Assembly: GCF_017652985.1 (NCBI RefSeq)
Contig: NZ_JAGGDJ010000010.1
Span: 92,672 to 156,671 of the forward strand
Direction of reading: 5' to 3'
Origin: Paenibacillus artemisiicola
GTDB lineage: Bacteria; Bacillota; Bacilli; Paenibacillales; Paenibacillaceae
Length of the DNA: 64,000 bases
Each line of letters opens with the position of its first letter. Position 1 is the first letter of the stretch. Shown piece by piece: positions 27,721-37,199 of the stretch. The notes beneath the pieces were generated by a model. The model was given only the letters and a program-made list of their open reading frames with translations. It made no database searches and was not told where the DNA came from. A program made the translations under genes and the position numbers.

Positions 27721-29091
27721 GTGGTCAAAAAACTGATTGTCTCATTAGGCGCTTTATCGCTGTTATTCCCGGCAATGGCTTTCGCGGACGACCCGTCCGC
27801 GGCAACGCTGAACATGGGATTGAACTCGATTTGGGTGCTCGTCGCGGCCATTCTGGTCATCCTCATGCAGGGCGGCTTCATTCTGCTGGAGTCGGGCTCG
27901 ACCCGGATGAAGAACGCCGGCCATATTGCCGGCAAGACGATCTTCACGCTGGGTCTTTGTACCCTCATCTACTGGGCGATCGGCTACGCGTTCGCGTTTG
28001 GCGCCGACAATACCGGCACCGCGATCAGCAACTTGATCGGTTCGGGCGATTTCTTCTTCTCGCCGGACAAAGCGGCGGGCGACGGCGTAGGCCTTCCTCC
28101 GGCGATTTTCTTCACCTTCCAATTGGCGTTCGCGGCCGTATCGCTCTCCATCGCTTGGGGCGGCTTCGCGGAACGCGCCAAGCTTTCCGCTTACCTGGTC
28201 TTTACGGTGCTCTTCACGGCGCTGATTTATCCGGTCATCGCGCACTGGATCTGGAGCGCGGACGGCTGGCTGTTCACCAAAGGCGCGCAGGACTATGCAG
28301 GTTCGACGGTCGTTCACTTGACGGGCGCCATCGCGGCGTTCGCGGCTACGGTGCTCTTGAAGCCGCGGATCGGACGCTTCAATAAGGATGGCTCCGCCAA
28401 CGAAATTCTCGGTCACAACCAAGTGTTCGGCGCCCTGTCCGTTCTCATTTTGTGGGTCGGCTGGTTCGGCTTCAACGCGGGCAGCGCGCTCGGCGTAGGC
28501 GACGGCTTCTTCGGTTACGTCGCGTTCAACACCCAGCTCGGCGCGGCGGGCGGCGCGGTGGCGGCGCTTCTGATCTCCTGGCTCATGAACGGCAAAGCCG
28601 ACATCACGACCACCCTGAACGGCGCTCTTGCGGGTCTCGTCGCCATCACCGCGACTTGCGCGTTCGTCGAGCCTTGGGCGGCGGTCGTCATCGGGTTGCT
28701 CGCTGGTGTTCTCGTCTACTTCAGCGCGAAATTCTTCGAAAAAATCAAAGTCGACGATCCGATCTTCGCGCTCTCCGTGCACGGCGCGGCGGGCATCTGG
28801 GGCACGCTCGCGAACGGCATTTTCGCCACCGACGCGCTGGCCAAGAAACTGAACGTAGGCCAAGGCGGCCTTATCGACACGGGCAGCTGGCATCAGCTGT
28901 GGGTACAGCTGGAATCCGTCGTCGTCTGCGGCGCGTACGTTCTGATCGTTTCCTTCCTGCTGCTCGGCATCATGAAAGTGGTCATGGGCCTGCGCGTCAC
29001 GGAAGAACAAGAAATCATCGGTCTCGATCTGTCCGAGCACGGCACGTTCGGCTATCCGGAACAAATGAAAAAAGCGCAGCAAACGATGTAA
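27721..29091 (+). CDS. amt: Ammonium transporter (Amt/AmtB)
   Basis: The 456-aa protein has a cleavable-looking signal peptide (KKLIVSLGALSLLFPAMAFA) and eleven TM segments, forming the trimeric ammonium channel. The twin pore histidines are in VVHLTGAIAAF and SVHGAAGIWG. A cytosolic tail of about 30 residues (EEQEIIGLDLSEHGTFGYPE) is the usual docking point for PII proteins. GTG 27721 follows TTAGGGAG at 8 nt. No glnK follows, unlike B. subtilis nrgA-nrgB; a DUF294 nucleotidyltransferase gene comes next instead. Confidence 0.94.
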   Translation: MVKKLIVSLGALSLLFPAMAFADDPSAATLNMGLNSIWVLVAAILVILMQGGFILLESGSTRMKNAGHIAGKTIFTLGLCTLIYWAIGYAFAFGADNTGTAISNLIGSGDFFFSPDKAAGDGVGLPPAIFFTFQLAFAAVSLSIAWGGFAERAKLSAYLVFTVLFTALIYPVIAHWIWSADGWLFTKGAQDYAGSTVVHLTGAIAAFAATVLLKPRIGRFNKDGSANEILGHNQVFGALSVLILWVGWFGFNAGSALGVGDGFFGYVAFNTQLGAAGGAVAALLISWLMNGKADITTTLNGALAGLVAITATCAFVEPWAAVVIGLLAGVLVYFSAKFFEKIKVDDPIFALSVHGAAGIWGTLANGIFATDALAKKLNVGQGGLIDTGSWHQLWVQLESVVVCGAYVLIVSFLLLGIMKVVMGLRVTEEQEIIGLDLSEHGTFGYPEQMKKAQQTM

Positions 29092-29110
29092 AATAGAAGC
29101 ATCGCACGTT

Positions 29111-29138
29111 CGCACCGCCGACGACAGCCGGCGGTGCG
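29111..29138. repeat. Hairpin between amt and the DUF294 gene
   Basis: CGCACCGCCG (29111-29120), 8-nt loop, CGGCGGTGCG (29129-29138) is a perfect 10-bp stem followed by CGCGTTATT. Without a T-run it would attenuate or process the message rather than end it cleanly. Confidence 0.45.
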
Positions 29139-29178
29139 CGCGTTATTCCGGATATCCACAAATCGAGGTGAACGCAGC

Positions 29179-30249
29179 ATGAACGACCCGGTCCGTGCGA
29201 AGCTGCTCGCGCGCATCGAGGCGACGAACGAAGCGGCGGCGCTGCGCAGCTTGCGGGATCAGATCCACGCGCATATGGAGAAGCTGCTGTCCGAGCAACC
29301 GATCGAAACCTTCAACGCGGAGCTGAACGAGGTTCACGACGCCTTCATTCGGCGCGCGGTCGCGCTCTCGGAAGCGCGGATGGTCCGGAAGGGGCACGGT
29401 CCTCCTCCCGTGCCATACGCTTATTTATTATTCGGCAGCGGAGGCAGAGGGGAACAAACGTTGACGAGCGATCAGGACAGCGGGCTCGTTTACGAGGATC
29501 CGCCCGACGAATCGCGGTTGGAGGCAGCGGCGGACTATTTCGGCGAATTAGCCCGGTCGGTCGTCGCGATGCTGCAGGAGCTGGGATACCCGCCCTGCGA
29601 AGGCGAGGTTGTCAGCGCTAATCCGCTATGGTGTCAGTCCTTGTCGGCTTGGAAGGCCAAACTGGATCTCTGGATCGGGGAACCGGACTGGGAGCGCGTG
29701 CGCTATTTGCTCATTGTCGCCGACAGCCGGATCGTTGCCGGCGCGGCGGGACCGGGGGAGGCGCTGAAGGCCCATTTCTACGCGAACAAGGCGCTTCATC
29801 CCGAAATCGTCGAACGCATGCTGAACAACACGATGCGGCATAAAGCGCTCGTCGGCGTCTTCGGGCAGCTGTTCAAGGAGCATTACGGGGAAGATGCGGG
29901 CAGTCTGGACCTGAAATACGGCGCGTATATACCGATGGTGAACGCCGTTCGGCTGCTCGCGATTCAGGCCGACGTGGAGCGCGCGTCGACGCTGGCCCGC
30001 ATCGGCGAGCTGACGCGCGCCGGCGTGTTCTCGGACGAAGACGGCGGCGCGTACGCCGAGGCGTTCCGCTTGTTTTTGCGCCTGCGGCTCATGACGACGT
30101 CCAAGCTCGAGGGCGGCTTCTATACGAATAACGGCAAGCTTTCCGGCGCGCTTCTGACCAAAGAACTCATCGAGGAACTGAAGACGGGGCTTCGCGTCGT
30201 CAAGAAGCTGCAGAAATACGTGCGGAGGCGGGCGTCCGGCAGGTTCTGA
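29179..30249 (+). CDS. DUF294 nucleotidyltransferase (GlnD-like NT fold)
   Basis: The 356-aa protein has the nucleotidyltransferase motif LLFGSGGRGEQTLTSDQDSG (about residues 78-97), matching the GS...DxD pattern of the DNA polymerase beta superfamily. The C-terminal DUF294 helical domain spans about 210-350. Unlike many relatives it lacks CBS domains. Related proteins are annotated as signal-transduction nucleotidyltransferases resembling PII uridylyltransferase; no substrate is established. ATG 29179 follows GAGGTGA. It lies 87 bp after amt and 20 bp before a DnaQ-like exonuclease, a pairing also common in proteobacteria. Confidence 0.83.
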   Translation: MNDPVRAKLLARIEATNEAAALRSLRDQIHAHMEKLLSEQPIETFNAELNEVHDAFIRRAVALSEARMVRKGHGPPPVPYAYLLFGSGGRGEQTLTSDQDSGLVYEDPPDESRLEAAADYFGELARSVVAMLQELGYPPCEGEVVSANPLWCQSLSAWKAKLDLWIGEPDWERVRYLLIVADSRIVAGAAGPGEALKAHFYANKALHPEIVERMLNNTMRHKALVGVFGQLFKEHYGEDAGSLDLKYGAYIPMVNAVRLLAIQADVERASTLARIGELTRAGVFSDEDGGAYAEAFRLFLRLRLMTTSKLEGGFYTNNGKLSGALLTKELIEELKTGLRVVKKLQKYVRRRASGRF

Positions 30250-30269
30250 GCATTCCGGAGGGGAGTAGC

Positions 30270-31004
30270 ATGAAGGAGCAAAAAGGCGTAGGCCGAATGT
30301 GGCATCTGTACAAAATGGGCGGACTCACGCCGGCATTGGCTTCGATGATGGGCGCGCAAAACGCGCAGCAGATGGCGTTTATCCGCTCCATGTCCAAGGA
30401 GCAACGGAAGGATTCCATCATGGATCAGCTCCTGGACGAGATGGAGGTCGTGGTGTTCGACTTGGAGACGACCGGATTTTACCCGACGAACGGGGACGAG
30501 ATCCTATCGTTCGGCGCGGTGCTGCTGCGGGGAAATCGGATCGTGGAGGAGCAGTCGTTTTACAGCCTGGTCAATCCGAAGCGGAGAGTGCCGAAGCATA
30601 TCACGGAATTGACCGGCATTACGAACGACATGGCGTCGGACGCCCCCGACCTGATGCAGGTGCTGCACGATTTCATGGAATTCGTCGGCAAACGGCTGCT
30701 CATCGCGCACGCGAGCGGGCATGACAAACAGTTTTTGAACAGCGCGCTCTGGCGGACGTCCAAGGTGAATCTGACGCATCGGGTGCTCGATACGATTATG
30801 GTCGCGAAATGGCTGGAGCCCGAGCTTGCCGGCTACGGCCTGGACGACCTGCTGGAGCAGAACGGCATCGAAATCACGCGCCGTCATCACGCGCTCGAGG
30901 ATTCCCGCATGACGGCCCAACTCTGGCTGCATTATTTGCGCCGGATGCTGGACCGGAACGTCGCGACGCTAGGGGACTTATACGCGTATTTGAGCAAGCA
31001 TTAA
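30270..31004 (+). CDS. 3'-5' exonuclease, DnaQ/DEDDh family
   Basis: The 244-aa protein has an N-terminal helical extension of about 55 residues and then an RNase T/DnaQ exonuclease fold: Exo I VVFDLETTGFYP, Exo II LLIAHASGHDKQFL, and Exo III HHALEDSRMTAQL with the DEDDh histidine. This implies a nuclease acting on DNA or RNA 3' ends; stand-alone versions are not the polymerase III epsilon subunit. GGAGGGGAG precedes ATG 30270. Its last 27 bp overlap the convergent JAMM gene. Confidence 0.85.
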   Translation: MKEQKGVGRMWHLYKMGGLTPALASMMGAQNAQQMAFIRSMSKEQRKDSIMDQLLDEMEVVVFDLETTGFYPTNGDEILSFGAVLLRGNRIVEEQSFYSLVNPKRRVPKHITELTGITNDMASDAPDLMQVLHDFMEFVGKRLLIAHASGHDKQFLNSALWRTSKVNLTHRVLDTIMVAKWLEPELAGYGLDDLLEQNGIEITRRHHALEDSRMTAQLWLHYLRRMLDRNVATLGDLYAYLSKH

Positions 31005-31502
31005 GGGCAGGAACGATTCGCCGCGCACCCAATACGTCCGGATGGCCAGCGTCCGGCCGAGCGCGTCCGGCGACAGAATCCAATACGACGTTCCGCTCCC
31101 GTGTTCGACGGCGGCGAACGGAAATCCGGCATGATCGGCCTTGCTGGGCACGGGCGGGGAACCGGGATGGGAATGAAAGAAACCGACAAGCGATTGTCGG
31201 TTTTTTTGCATGTCGTAGACCGCGCGGACCCAGTCATGCGGATCGAACGCGAATTGCGTCTCCGGGCGAGCGGCCGCGTTCTTGACGGGCAGGACGCCGG
31301 TGACGCGAAGAACGTCCGCCGCAGCCTGCGCGGGAGCGGGACTGCCGATCTCGGCCAAGCGATGTCCGGCCAGTCCATGTCCAGGCTGTCGATGCCCGGT
31401 TAGTACGCCGCAAGCTTCATGGGGCAGCGCGTCCATGGTCAGCGCGAATAAGGCCTGATAGGCTTCAGACGTCAATTCCGCCTTCAACGGTATGTCATTC
31501 AT
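30978..31502 (-). CDS. JAMM/MPN zinc peptidase (Mov34 family)
   Basis: The 174-aa protein carries the JAMM signature: E29 in PHEACGVL and HSHP followed by seven residues to SKAD (H-x-H-x7-S-x2-D). Bacterial JAMM proteins of this size remove C-terminal tails from ThiS/MoaD-like sulfur carriers or are linked to cysteine metabolism. No such carrier is nearby, so the substrate is open. AAGGAGAAC precedes the start at 31502. Its 3' end overlaps the exonuclease gene by 27 bp tail to tail. Confidence 0.85.
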   Translation of the reverse strand: MNDIPLKAELTSEAYQALFALTMDALPHEACGVLTGHRQPGHGLAGHRLAEIGSPAPAQAAADVLRVTGVLPVKNAAARPETQFAFDPHDWVRAVYDMQKNRQSLVGFFHSHPGSPPVPSKADHAGFPFAAVEHGSGTSYWILSPDALGRTLAIRTYWVRGESFLPLMLAQIRV

Positions 31503-31661
31503 GTTTGTTCTCCTTCTGCGCTTCTAGTCCGCAGGCATGTCGAATGCCATCAGTATAGCGCAGAAAGCGGGAAACGACCATCGACGTTGTTAGGAACAAG
31601 CGGACAGATGCCGTGTCGCCGTGTCCGGCAAGCGCCGTCTCCGATTGGGCGGAAGGAGCGT

Positions 31662-32990
31662 TTACTTGGCCGTCGCCGCGTCTCCGGCCTGCTTCGGCGG
31701 ATGGACGAGGAAGACGATGAGCAGCAGCGCGCAGACGGATAAGCCCGCGACGATGCCGTACAGCAGCGCGTCCGAATAGCCGGCGATCCAGCCGAACAAG
31801 GGCGGCCCGAAGGCGACGCCGAGGAAGCGGAGGCTGCTGTAAAGCGACGTGACCATGCCGCGGTGCTGCCGGTCGACGGCGCCGGTAATGAGCGTGTTCA
31901 GGCACGGCAGCAGCAGGCCGGTTCCCAAGCTGCTGAGCGAGGCGAACCCGATCAGCAGGTAAATATTGCGATGCCACAGCGCGGCGGCCGCGAGGGACGC
32001 GCTCATGACGGCCAAGCCGATGAGCATAAGGGCGCGCATCAGCTTGCCGTTGTTCTTGATCTTGCGTCCCGTTACGTAGGCGGTGATGACCAGGAACAGG
32101 AGCGGGATCGCCAGCACGCCGCCTTTGGCGACGCCGTCGACGCGATAAGGCGCCTTCTCGAGCAGGTCGGAGAGGCGGAAGAGCACGCCGAACAGGATGA
32201 ACAGGCCGAGGGAGCCCGAGACGAAGGCGCCGATCAGCCAGCGGCCCTTCTCCTTGAAGAGCTTGCCGATGTCCTTGACGTATTGCCCGAGCGGCAGCGG
32301 TTCGGACTTTCCGTCCTTCGGCGCTTCCTGAATGAGGAACATCATGGCGAAGAACGAACCGGCGCAGAAGACCGGGAACGCGAACAGCGGCATATACCAC
32401 ATAATCAAGGCGAGCAGCGATCCGATGATCGGACTGACGACCTTGCCGGCGCCGTTGGAGGCTTCGATCAGCCCGAGCGCCTCGCTCTCCGCGCCGTCCT
32501 TGTATTTGTCGCCGACGAGCGCCATCGCGATCGGCGACGTGCCGGCGGCTCCGATGCCTTGAAGCGCCCGGGCGGCGATCAGGAAGCCGTATGAATTCAT
32601 GACCGCGGCGATGCCCGCCCCGATTCCCGCGATGCCGTACACGGCCAGCGATATCAGAATGACGGCTTTGCGCGAGTAGCGGTCGGACAAGTAACCGGAA
32701 AGCGGTATAATGAGACCGGCGGCGACGGAAAATAACGTAATGACGAGGCTGGCCTGAAACGTCGAGATGTGCATGTGCTTCTCCATGTCGGGCAAAATCG
32801 GCACGAGCATGGAATTGCCAAGCACGAGCACGAGCGGTACCGTGGCGAGCGCGGCGTATTCCAGCCATTTGCCGCCGCCTTTGCCCTTGCTTTGACCTTT
32901 CGCGGACGAAGCCGAGCCGCTGTCCGAAGACGCCGTGCGCAGTTTGCCGGGCTTGCTTCCCGCCCCGCGCGATTTCGTTGAACCGTTCAT
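31662..32990 (-). CDS. MFS drug/metabolite exporter (DHA1 type)
   Basis: The 442-aa protein has a polar, Ser/Gly/Lys-rich N-terminus of about 42 residues and twelve predicted TM segments. Motif A after TM2 reads GYLSDRYSRK, and the TM4-5 region (ALQGIGAAGTSPIAMALVGD) is typical of proton-coupled antiporters of the DHA1 group, including siderophore and drug exporters such as YmfD. The substrate is unknown. The start at 32990 follows GGAGG. It is a single gene, opposite to its right neighbour. Confidence 0.85.
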   Translation of the reverse strand: MNGSTKSRGAGSKPGKLRTASSDSGSASSAKGQSKGKGGGKWLEYAALATVPLVLVLGNSMLVPILPDMEKHMHISTFQASLVITLFSVAAGLIIPLSGYLSDRYSRKAVILISLAVYGIAGIGAGIAAVMNSYGFLIAARALQGIGAAGTSPIAMALVGDKYKDGAESEALGLIEASNGAGKVVSPIIGSLLALIMWYMPLFAFPVFCAGSFFAMMFLIQEAPKDGKSEPLPLGQYVKDIGKLFKEKGRWLIGAFVSGSLGLFILFGVLFRLSDLLEKAPYRVDGVAKGGVLAIPLLFLVITAYVTGRKIKNNGKLMRALMLIGLAVMSASLAAAALWHRNIYLLIGFASLSSLGTGLLLPCLNTLITGAVDRQHRGMVTSLYSSLRFLGVAFGPPLFGWIAGYSDALLYGIVAGLSVCALLLIVFLVHPPKQAGDAATAK

Positions 32991-33140
32991 GCGATGAATG
33001 CCTCCAAGCGCTAGAGGATGACCTTGCGGTCTCGACGGTTAATGTGCCCCCGAACTTGAGCTTCCATTCCTGAACATGGTAACATGGAGGGAGCGTGCCC
33101 AGGCATCGCAATCGACAAATTTGGTGAAAGAAGGCGCATC

Positions 33141-33707
33141 ATGAAACGATCGATCGTATTGCTCGTCATCGTGCTGGTTTTGGCAGGTGCCGCAGTCTAT
33201 CAAAATAAAGGCAAGCACGACGACGCGCTTGCCGCTTCGTCCGACATGCTTCCGAAGCCGGGGTACACGGCGCCGACGCTCAGCCTCCCCGACCTGAAGG
33301 AGGAGCCGGTCGCCATCGGCGGGAAGAAGGAGCAGCTGACGCTCGTCAATTTCTGGGCGTCCTGGTGCTATCCGTGCGAGATGGAAGCGCCCGATCTGCA
33401 GGCGTTGTCGAAGAAATACGCGGGCAAGCTGCAAATTCTCGGCATTAACGCCACGAGCGTCGACAAGGAACGCCAAGCCCGCGAATTCGTCGACCAGCAG
33501 AAGCTGTCCTTCCCGATCCTGATGGACCGCGACGGCGACGCCCAGAAGCTGTATAAAGTCAATTCCTTCCCGATCAGCCTGCTGATCGACAGCAACGGCA
33601 TCGTCCGGGAGCGGGTCGAAGGCGTCATTACGAAGGCGAAGTGGCAGGGCTTCATCGACAAATGGCTGGATGCCGAAAGCGGGCAGAAAGCCGGTTCGAG
33701 CACGTGA
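33141..33707 (+). CDS. Membrane-anchored TlpA/ResA-type thiol-disulfide oxidoreductase
   Basis: The 188-aa protein has one N-terminal TM anchor (KRSIVLLVIVLVLAGAAVY) and an extracytoplasmic thioredoxin fold with active site WCYPC (C76 and C79) in NFWASWCYPCEME. The cis-proline loop is SFPISLLID. ResA/TlpA proteins reduce disulfides outside the membrane, for example in cytochrome c maturation or spore development. No cytochrome genes are nearby. ATG 33141 is preceded by GAAAGAAGG. A bidirectional terminator follows. Confidence 0.9.
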   Translation: MKRSIVLLVIVLVLAGAAVYQNKGKHDDALAASSDMLPKPGYTAPTLSLPDLKEEPVAIGGKKEQLTLVNFWASWCYPCEMEAPDLQALSKKYAGKLQILGINATSVDKERQAREFVDQQKLSFPILMDRDGDAQKLYKVNSFPISLLIDSNGIVRERVEGVITKAKWQGFIDKWLDAESGQKAGSST

Positions 33708-33722
33708 CCAGACCGGGACATA

Positions 33723-33754
33723 AAAAAGCCGGAGCCCAAGGGCTCCGGCTTTTT
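33723..33754. terminator. Bidirectional terminator between the TlpA gene and cimA
   Basis: AAAAAGCCGGAGCCC (33723-33737) pairs with GGGCTCCGGCTTTTT (33740-33754). It serves both converging genes. Confidence 0.92.
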
Positions 33755-33767
33755 GCGTCCGGTGCGG

Positions 33768-35381
33768 TTAATGATTAATGAGCCCGAGCTCTTCCCGGGG
33801 TTCGTCTAGCATTTCGATTTTGTTCTTGGTGAGCAAGGCGTAACGGATGCTGTCCACGAGCGCTTCCCAGCTCGCTTCGATGACGTTGCTCGAGACGCCG
33901 ACCGTGCTCCACGTGCTCTTGAAATCGGTCGTCTCCATCAGCACGCGAACCTTGGCGGCCGTCGCGTCCTTCTCGTCGATCACGCGGACCTTATAATCGG
34001 ACAAGTGGAAATCGTTGATGCTCGGGTAGAATTGCTCCAACGCCTTGCGCAGGGCGTTGTTAAGCGCGTTGACCGGACCGTTGCCTTCGGCCGCCATGTA
34101 GACGGGTTGTCCGTCGACGTTCACTTTGACGATGGCTTCGGCGTTCATCGCGTGGCCGTTCGTCTTCTCGACGAGCATCTTGAGCGATTCCAGCTTGAAG
34201 ATTTCCTTCATTTCGCCGAACGCGTCGCGAAGCAGCAGCTCGAGGGACGCATCGGCGCCTTCGAATTGATAGCCTTGATGCTCGAGATCCTTGATCCGCT
34301 CCATGATGCGCTTCGTCTTCTCGTTGTTCGCGTTGATGTCGAGGCCGAGCTCCTGCGCCTTGGAGATGATGTTGCTTTGTCCCGCGAGCTCGGAGACGAG
34401 CACCCGCTGCTTGTTGCCGACCAGCTCCGGCCGGATATGCTCGTACGTCTTGGAATCCTTCAAGATCGCGGACACGTGAATGCCGCCCTTGTGGGCGAAC
34501 GCGGCGTTCCCGACGTACGGCTGGGCGACCGGCATGTGCACGTTCGCGATTTCGCTGATGTACCGCGCCGTCTGGGTCAGCGAATGAAGCTGCTCGTCGC
34601 TGACGCAGCGGTAATCCATCTTTAATTGAAGCGTCGGGATGATCGAGCAGAGATTGGCGTTGCCGCACCGTTCGCCGTAGCCATTGATCGTGCCCTGCAC
34701 CTGCCGCGCGCCCGCTTGCACGGCGGCCAGCGTGTTGGCGACGGCGAGCTCGCAGTCGTTATGGGTATGGATGCCGATCGGAGAGCCGATCTCCGCCGCG
34801 ACGCGGGAGACGATCGCATGAACCTCCGAAGGCAGCGTGCCGCCGTTCGTATCGCACAGGACGATCCAGTCGGCGCCGGCTTCATGGGCTTTGCGCAGCA
34901 CGGCCAGCGCGTAGTCCGGATTGTGCTTGTACCCGTCGAAGAAATGCTCCGCGTCGAAGATCGCTTCCACGCCCTTCTGCTTCAGGTACGCGAAAGAGTC
35001 GTAGATCATCGCCAGGTTCTCTTCGAGCGTCGTCTGCAGCGCCGTATGTACGTGAAAGTCCCACGACTTGCCGACGAGCGTGGCGGCCGGAACGCCGGAT
35101 TCCACGATGCGCACCAGGCTGCTGTCCTGTTCGGCGGTGCTGTTCTTGCGCCGCGTGCTGCCGAAGGCGGTCAGCTTGGCGTTCAGCCGCAAGCCTTTCG
35201 CCCGCTGGAAGAATTCGATGTCCTTGCTGTTGCTGCCCGGATTTCCGCCTTCAATATAATGAACGCCTAACAAATCGAGCTTTTGGGCGATTTTGATTTT
35301 ATCTTCTGCGGAAAGACTGATGCCCTCTCCCTGCGTACCGTCACGAAGCGTCGTGTCGAATATGGAGATCGTGTTTCCCAT
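33768..35381 (-). CDS. cimA: Citramalate synthase (CimA, LeuA family)
   Basis: The 537-aa protein has the HMG-CoA lyase-like catalytic domain (FDTTLRDGTQGEGISLSAEDK, metal ligands in HTHNDCELAVAN) and a C-terminal LeuA allosteric domain (about 400-530). The residues around DGTQGEG and the length place it with CimA rather than 2-isopropylmalate synthase. CimA condenses pyruvate and acetyl-CoA to citramalate, giving a threonine-independent route to isoleucine. The gene is isolated from other branched-chain genes. AAGGGGGC precedes the start at 35381. Confidence 0.88.
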   Translation of the reverse strand: MGNTISIFDTTLRDGTQGEGISLSAEDKIKIAQKLDLLGVHYIEGGNPGSNSKDIEFFQRAKGLRLNAKLTAFGSTRRKNSTAEQDSSLVRIVESGVPAATLVGKSWDFHVHTALQTTLEENLAMIYDSFAYLKQKGVEAIFDAEHFFDGYKHNPDYALAVLRKAHEAGADWIVLCDTNGGTLPSEVHAIVSRVAAEIGSPIGIHTHNDCELAVANTLAAVQAGARQVQGTINGYGERCGNANLCSIIPTLQLKMDYRCVSDEQLHSLTQTARYISEIANVHMPVAQPYVGNAAFAHKGGIHVSAILKDSKTYEHIRPELVGNKQRVLVSELAGQSNIISKAQELGLDINANNEKTKRIMERIKDLEHQGYQFEGADASLELLLRDAFGEMKEIFKLESLKMLVEKTNGHAMNAEAIVKVNVDGQPVYMAAEGNGPVNALNNALRKALEQFYPSINDFHLSDYKVRVIDEKDATAAKVRVLMETTDFKSTWSTVGVSSNVIEASWEALVDSIRYALLTKNKIEMLDEPREELGLINH

Positions 35382-35575
35382 GAATGTAGAAGCCCCCTTC
35401 CTTTATCCCTTTAAAGCAATCATAATTTTATTATTATACCATTAGAAGAAGGGCGCGTAAACGTTCGCAGGAGAGGCTTGCGGGCAGGCAGGTTGACGTT
35501 CCGGCGGGACGATTGGTATGCTGGACGTACGATCATATGATCGCCTTATTCCAACCGGGAAGGATGAATGCCGCG

Positions 35576-36862
35576 ATGACGAAGGAGCGGGAAACGGCGC
35601 CTCCCAAACGCCGGGTCATTCTTCATTTGGACATGAACGCCTTCTATTGCTCCGTCCATGAAGCGGAGGAGCCGCACTTATATAAAGGAAAGGCGACGGC
35701 GGTCGCCGGCAGCGTGGAGCAGCGGCGGGGAATCATCGTGACGTCGTCGTACGCGGCGCGCGCGCAAGGCGTCAAGACGGGCATGACGGTGCGCGAAGGA
35801 CAGCGGCGCTGCCCGGATCTGATCCTGATCAAGCCCGATTTCAACCTGTACCGGACGTACTCCCGCGGCTTCATGTCGATCGCGAGGCAGTACACGCCGC
35901 TCGTGGAGGCCGTGTCGATCGACGAATGCTACCTCGATATTACGGGCTCGTCGGCCTTCGGCGAGCCGCTGCAGATCGCGCGGGACATTCAGCAGCGAAT
36001 CCGAACGGAATGGAACTTGCCCTGTTCGATCGGCGTCGCCCCGAACAAGCTGCTGGCCAAGATGGCGTCCGACATGCAGAAGCCGAACGGCTTCACCGTG
36101 CTGCGCATCCGCGACGTGCCGGAGCTGCTCTGGAGCAAGCCGTGCGACACGCTCTTCGGCATCGGGCGCAAGACGGCGGACAAGCTGACGAAGCTGAACA
36201 TCCGCACGATCGGGCAGCTCGCCGCGGCCGAAGAGGCGATGCTCGTCAAGCATTTCGGCGTCGTCGGCTCCTGGATGAAGGCGGCGTCGCACGGCTACGA
36301 TTACGCGCCGGTCAACGCGGAGCGCGAGCGGAACAAGTCGATCGGCCATACGACGACGCTGCCGAGGGACGTGACGGATCCCGACGAGGCCCACCGCATC
36401 CTGCTCAATCTGGCGGACCAAACCGGCCGGCGGATGCGCCAACAGAAAATGATGGCGTCGACCATTCAAATCGTCATCCGGCGGCCGGACATGACGACGA
36501 TCAACCGCTCGGTCACGCTGACGGCCCCGACGGACGCCGCTTCCGACATCCACCGCGAGGCGTGCAAGCTGTTCGATAAGCATTGGAAGCGCGGAGAGCC
36601 GGCGCGCCTGCTCGGCATCACGCTTCAGAATCTATCGCTGCAAGCGGAAACGGCCGTGCAGCTGGACTTGTTCAGCTATGGGGAACAGCCGAAGAAGGAG
36701 GCGCTGACGCGCGCGATGGACAAGCTGCGGGACAAATTCGGAGAGGATGCGGTGCTCACCGCGGGCATGCTCGGAGACGATCCGTCCGCGTTAATTCGCA
36801 ATAAACGAATTCGCGGGACATCCTTGCAAAGGGACGAGCATATGTTATATAGTGATGATTGA
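35576..36862 (+). CDS. dinB: DNA polymerase IV (Y-family)
   Basis: This translesion polymerase has the catalytic motifs HLDMNAFYCSV near the N-terminus and VSIDECYLDITG (about residue 112), followed by the IGRKTADKL finger/thumb helix-hairpin-helix and the little-finger domain. QLDLF at residues 362-366 is a good beta-clamp-binding motif. The start is uncertain: ATG 35564 and ATG 35576 are both in frame, and the latter has GGGAAGGA upstream. The unconserved region before LHLDMN is about 20 residues. The gene appears monocistronic; no LexA box was recognised. Confidence 0.93.
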   Translation: MTKERETAPPKRRVILHLDMNAFYCSVHEAEEPHLYKGKATAVAGSVEQRRGIIVTSSYAARAQGVKTGMTVREGQRRCPDLILIKPDFNLYRTYSRGFMSIARQYTPLVEAVSIDECYLDITGSSAFGEPLQIARDIQQRIRTEWNLPCSIGVAPNKLLAKMASDMQKPNGFTVLRIRDVPELLWSKPCDTLFGIGRKTADKLTKLNIRTIGQLAAAEEAMLVKHFGVVGSWMKAASHGYDYAPVNAERERNKSIGHTTTLPRDVTDPDEAHRILLNLADQTGRRMRQQKMMASTIQIVIRRPDMTTINRSVTLTAPTDAASDIHREACKLFDKHWKRGEPARLLGITLQNLSLQAETAVQLDLFSYGEQPKKEALTRAMDKLRDKFGEDAVLTAGMLGDDPSALIRNKRIRGTSLQRDEHMLYSDD

Positions 36863-36894
36863 AGGTTGTATACTTGGGAAATGAAAGCACTTCC

Positions 36895-36913
36895 GTAAGT
36901 TTTTGAAACTTAC
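36895..36913 (+). promoter_or_regulatory. Inverted repeat in the ferredoxin leader
   Basis: GTAAGTTT (36895-36902), loop TTG, AAACTTAC (36906-36913), a perfect 8-bp inverted repeat ending about 10 bp before the AGGAGG of the ferredoxin gene. It may be an operator or a 5' stabilising hairpin. Confidence 0.4.
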
Positions 36914-36922
36914 CATTAATAG

Positions 36923-37171
<249 letters not shown>

Positions 37172-37199
37172 TAGAGCATGAACCGCATAGAGCGGCCGG

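Noticed and set aside
31495..33111. 538-codon minus-strand frame overlapping the MFS gene in another register
   Set aside because: Arg-rich and without hydrophobic segments; the overlapping MFS frame has twelve TM helices and a ribosome site.
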